Shown here piece by piece: positions 60,474 through 64,000 of a stretch of DNA of 64,000 nucleotides. The stretch is taken from positions 1 to 64,000 of the forward strand of contig DDUU01000046.1 of NCBI GenBank assembly GCA_002344965.1, read 5' to 3'. Made by a program: the position numbers and the translations under genes. Under the pieces are notes generated by a model. It saw nothing but the letters and a program-made list of their open reading frames with translations. It had not been told where the DNA came from and searched no databases. Numbering within the stretch: position 1 is the stretch's first letter; each line of letters opens with the position of its first letter. The stretch is from Candidatus Tepidiaquacellales bacterium UBA2330. Lineage in GTDB: Bacteria > Bacteroidota > Ignavibacteria > Tepidaquicellales > Tepidaquicellaceae.

Positions 60474-61925
60474 CTAAAGTTTCATCTCATCAATTTTCTT
60501 CTGCAGCCACAATATATTGCCGGTTTGTTTTTCCTTTTTTATTTTCATTTCAAGGATATTTATCGAATCAGAATCAGAAACGCCTGATGTTTTTAACTTA
60601 AGTAAACGATGGAAATTTTTTATAAAGTTGTTGTAATGATTTTTAAAAATATCGGAAAATTCATTAGTATATCTTAAGAAATGTGTAATAGAATCAATAA
60701 GGGAATACGCTTGCTCGAAGTAAGACAGCTCGTAGTAAATTTTCATTAGTAAAATCCGCGCATCTAATTTAAAAATAAAGATATCATAATTAATTTTACC
60801 TGTATACTCCAACGCTTTTTCAAAATTACCTTTAATAAAATTCAGGTGAGCAAATGAAAAATTGTACATGTTATCTCTGTGCTCTATATGTAATTCCGAA
60901 GAATATTTTTGAATAAAATTTTCAAGCTTTTCATACTCTTCCAGTGCAGAAAACACAACTACAATATTACGGAAAAGAATAATGTGAAAATCATCACTTT
61001 CGGTTTTTTTATAAATATTATTTTCCAGCATATATTCGTACAAAAAGCAATACTCTTCATTAGGAAACAGTTTAACATTTACGTAAGTGAGCATAATATT
61101 CGAAAGTAAAAAATTATCTTCTCTCCCAAAAAGATTTTTATTTTCCGCAACAAGTTTTTTCAATTCATAATAATACTCTGTATTGTCTTTATGCTTATTC
61201 ATTTTATAAATCATGTAAAAAATAAGTACGTAAGGATAAAATCTGTCAGAATTAATTTTCATTTCTTCAAGAAGATTTTCCGTGTTTAGATTTTCCAGAA
61301 GATTATTCATAAGATTATATCTCATGGGAATATTGTAAGCATCTGATGTATTCTTTACATCTTCTATCATAAACGACATCATCAATGCGGCAGCTACTAT
61401 GTTTTCATCAGTTGCCAGAGTATATTCGAATGAATCATTAAATTGATCCCTGTCGAGTGAATAGTTCTTATAAACAGAGTAAAGAAAATACCTTTCTATA
61501 AAATCCGTTATCCCACCTTTGTTTGTATCGTTAATAATCTTTTCATACTCTTTTTCAAATTCGATATAATGCTTTCTCCTTCTTATCTGATCAAGCACAT
61601 AAAAACTTTTTCTTTTTTCATCTTCTTTAAAAGATGAGTAAGCAAGAAAATCAATACACATTTTATATAGTTCTGATATTAAAGTTTTCATCAAACTATT
61701 TGATTTAGTATCACCGTAATTTTTCCCCGGGAAAATACTTTCATAGATATTTTTAACTGAAAATTTTTCTGAAGAAAATTGCGGATAATAAATTTTTAAC
61801 GCTTTGAAGAGAGGCATTAGGTCGCGGCCTTTGCTAAAATAAGGCGATGATACAAACTTCTCGAAATTTTTAAATTCAGATTTGCTGAATGTTTTTAATA
61901 AGCTTACAAGTTTAGAATCAGTCAT
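60474..61925 (-). CDS. Helical protein of unknown function
   Basis: The ATG at 61925 (MTDSKLVSLLKTF) is preferred to the in-frame start ten codons upstream, as the sequence from there on looks conserved in style. The 483-residue product has no signal peptide and no membrane span. It starts LLKTFSKSEFKNFEKFVSSP, YFSKGRDLMPLFKALKIYYP, and goes on with TPR-like or other helical pairs rich in Tyr, Lys and Glu (FSFAHLNFIKGNFEKALEYT, ELSYFEQAYSLIDSI). I recall similar cytoplasmic proteins in this group of phyla but no known function. It stands alone, 300 bases from the divergent surface-protein gene. Confidence 0.7.
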   Translation of the reverse strand: MTDSKLVSLLKTFSKSEFKNFEKFVSSPYFSKGRDLMPLFKALKIYYPQFSSEKFSVKNIYESIFPGKNYGDTKSNSLMKTLISELYKMCIDFLAYSSFKEDEKRKSFYVLDQIRRRKHYIEFEKEYEKIINDTNKGGITDFIERYFLYSVYKNYSLDRDQFNDSFEYTLATDENIVAAALMMSFMIEDVKNTSDAYNIPMRYNLMNNLLENLNTENLLEEMKINSDRFYPYVLIFYMIYKMNKHKDNTEYYYELKKLVAENKNLFGREDNFLLSNIMLTYVNVKLFPNEEYCFLYEYMLENNIYKKTESDDFHIILFRNIVVVFSALEEYEKLENFIQKYSSELHIEHRDNMYNFSFAHLNFIKGNFEKALEYTGKINYDIFIFKLDARILLMKIYYELSYFEQAYSLIDSITHFLRYTNEFSDIFKNHYNNFIKNFHRLLKLKTSGVSDSDSINILEMKIKKEKQTGNILWLQKKIDEMKL

Positions 61926-62121
61926 TGAGTTAATTATATGGATTTTGTGACCCAAAGAATATATAAACGCTAATTAATAACTTAAATACAAGTATTTAAC
62001 ATTTTTTTTCTTAAAATCCCGTGACTTTAGACTAAAACTCTCTTTGTAGTGCAATGAATGAATAAATATTTTTGCTGCATATTTAATTAAAAATCTTAAA
62101 CATTCTTTTTCGGGGGTAAAA

Positions 62122-62280
62122 ATGATTAGAAAGTTAATTACATCAGGTTTTCAATTTATTTATTCTTTTTTCATAAAATTTATAAATATAATTGATTTAC
62201 ACTATCTATGCGTAGGGCGAAAGTTATTGCTAAAATCAGAAAAGCCGCTACACTTCATGGTTTTAAAAGTAAAATATAAT
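62122..62280 (+). CDS. Upstream small ORF overlapping the next gene (tentative)
   Basis: A 52-codon frame opens with ATG at 62122, five bases behind GGGGG (62112-62116), which is one of the best ribosome sites nearby. It ends with TAA at 62278-62280, so it overlaps the start of the large surface-protein gene by 23 bases in another frame. The product is hydrophobic then basic (FIYSFFIKFINIIDLHYLC, VGRKVIAKIRKAATLHGF). It might be a leader peptide that couples translation to the downstream gene, which has no clear ribosome site itself. Confidence 0.45.
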
Positions 62281-64000
62281 TTTAATCTTGTTGCAGTTTG
62301 TACATTTTCTATATTTGCTTTCAATTACACATACGCTCAAAATGTAACAGTAACCGGTGCAAATACTGGTAACGGCACCTATATTACTTTGAGTGCTGCT
62401 TTCATTGCAATAAACGGAGATTTACAAAGCGGAGCTGATATTGTAATTTCATTATCTGGAAATACAACTGAACCGGTTACCGGCGCAGAGTTAAACAGCG
62501 GTTTGTGGGAAAGTATTTTAATTTTGCCTACAGGCGGACAGCCAATAACAGTTTCAGCATCAGTAAATCCGGGATCTGCACTTATAAATTTTAACGGAGC
62601 TGACTATGTAACAATTGACGGATTAAATTCCGGTGGGAACTCTCTGACTTTTTCAAATACAACAGTATCTTCTGTTTGGGGAACAAGCACGATTCGATTC
62701 GAAAATAAGACAAACAATAATGTTGTAACACGCTGCACAGTCCTTGGATCCTCCACAAGCATATCGGCCGGAGCGAATATTTATTTTGGTACTACAACTT
62801 CTCCGGGTCCCGGTAATAATTTTAATTCAATATCATATTGCAACATTGGTCCGGCGGGAACAAATCTTCCGGCTTCCGGAATAACTTCTTTTGGAACAAT
62901 CGGCTACAATAACACCGGTGACACAATAAGAAACTGCAACATTTATGATTACTTCAGCTCCGCAGATTCAAGCGCCGGGATTTTTCTTCCATTATATAAT
63001 TCCGGCTTCGTGATAAAGGATAATAAATTCTATCAAACCTCACTAAGAACTCAGACAATAGGCGCTCCTCATGCAGCTGTTTCAATATTTAACAGTTATG
63101 GAAGTAACTTTACAATATCAGGTAATAAAATCGGTTATTCGACATCGTCCGGAACGGGTCTATATTCATTTACAGGAGTGGGAAACTCTTTCTTCTATGG
63201 TATCAATGCAGAAAATCCTTTCTTTGCTTCAATGGATATTCACAACAATACCGTTGCAGGAATTTCAATTTCCGGCTCAATGACCATGCATAGCGTAAAA
63301 TTAATCAATGTAAATAATTGTGTGTCAGCGAATATTACAGGTAATACGATCGGAAGCGTTACGTCTCCCGGAAGCATTACATATAATTCCAATACAAATT
63401 ACAACATGATTTACGGAATATCTTGCTATACACAAAATTCAGCTGCAGTAAATGGCAATACAATAGGAAGTATTACAGCGTCAAACAGTGATCCTTCCGG
63501 CGGTTGTCAAATTTACGCTATCTCTATTACTGCACCTGCTGCTATATGTAATTATAACAATATCGGAGGCAGAATACCAAATTCAATTTATACAGTCACA
63601 ACTTCCACAATCCCTAATACATCCGTTTATGGGATTTTATGCAATTCAGAAGCTTTGATTTCAGGAAATACTATTACTAATTTAACTTCAGAAGGAGGTA
63701 ACAGCGGCGGTGTATATCCACAGGTCGTCGGGATCAGCGGGAGCAATACGATTTCACAAAATTTCATTTACGGATTATCTTGCTCTGCGATGTTTGGAAG
63801 AATTGTCGGCATTTCAGGTTCGGGTTTAATTTCAAGAAATATCATACACTCTTTTTCTTCTCCCGATACAGCGACTACGTTCATAGGAATATCAAGCATA
63901 AATTCAGGTACTGTTCAAAATAATATGTTGCGTTTTGGTCTGGATACTTCAGGAAACAGCATGAATACCGGCTGTACGATATATGGTCTGCATGATGAAA
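62258..64000 (+). CDS. Large secreted beta-helix protein (partial, leaves the window)
   Basis: The frame starts with ATG at 62258 and remains open for 581 codons to the window end; an upstream in-frame TAG at 62213 limits the start. A signal peptide (about 1-28, ending TYAQ) is followed by NVTVTGANTGNGTYITLSAA, a pattern common at the start of adhesin-like surface proteins. Repeats of the GNTIGSI type (for example ITGNTIGSVTS, VNGNTIGSITAS, ISGNTITNLTS) follow from about residue 200 on, as in right-handed parallel beta-helices. T9SS export is likely by analogy with other proteins of the window, but the C-terminus is not seen. No enzymatic motif was recognised. Confidence 0.8.

Overview
The window looks like chromosomal DNA of an AT-rich member of the Bacteroidota/Chlorobiota/Ignavibacteriota group, most likely an Ignavibacteria-like lineage. 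Several secreted proteins end in a type IX secretion (T9SS) C-terminal sorting domain of the NxPNPFNPxT type. There are also a FISUMP-domain gene, a TonB-linked outer-membrane barrel, and the gene orders secE-nusG-rplKAJL-rpoB and rimP-nusA-infB-rbfA-truB. The assignment is inferred from protein style; no rRNA is present to confirm it.

Region 1 (1-9588, minus strand) is a tandem array that alternates two families of exported proteins. Family A has a variable N-terminal domain followed by a near-constant, beta-helix-like block. Family B is a beta-propeller-like protein with a T9SS sorting domain. The order in the direction of transcription is A4 fragment, B3, A3 (broken, with an orphan sorting domain), B2, A2 (truncated), B1, A1 (leaves the window). 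The array sits directly behind rpoB, where rpoC would normally be.

Region 2 (9689-27157) is mostly housekeeping. It holds tRNA-Tyr, -Gly and -Thr, rpmG, tRNA-Trp, secE, nusG, rplK, rplA, rplJ, rplL and rpoB, read from one good promoter at 17620-17648. No tuf gene lies between tRNA-Thr and rpmG. Then come a membrane-anchored RING-like protein, a LysE-type transporter, a lipoprotein, tRNA-Ser, and the rimP-nusA-infB-rbfA-truB operon.

Region 3 (27383-33261) is accessory: two T9SS cargo proteins, a FISUMP gene broken by an in-frame TAG, a DUF3347 protein lacking the usual metal-ligand residues, and a small outer-membrane barrel. Region 4 (33262-39560) joins molybdenum cofactor genes (a moeB/thiF-like gene, moaE and a moaC-mog fusion) to a complete uricolytic set: uricase on the minus strand, then allantoinase, allantoicase, OHCU decarboxylase and hydroxyisourate hydrolase on the plus strand. 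Together the uricolytic genes would turn urate into urea and ureidoglycolate. The Moco genes suggest a link to a xanthine dehydrogenase elsewhere, but this is inference.

Region 5 (39655-64000) is a mix. It contains a DUF2202 protein behind a perfect palindrome, an Omp28-like T9SS cargo protein, a polyprenyl sugar-phosphate transferase, recG, a GT-C/TPR membrane protein, tRNA-Ala-rplU-rpmA and mdh. It also contains a compact dienelactone hydrolase/ABC ATPase/outer-membrane barrel/RsbW-like operon, a rhomboid protease, a TonB-type barrel, a beta-CASP nuclease, a 3-methyladenine DNA glycosylase, an unknown helical protein, and the start of another large beta-helix surface protein with an overlapping upstream small ORF. 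No CRISPR array, insertion sequence or prophage was recognised.
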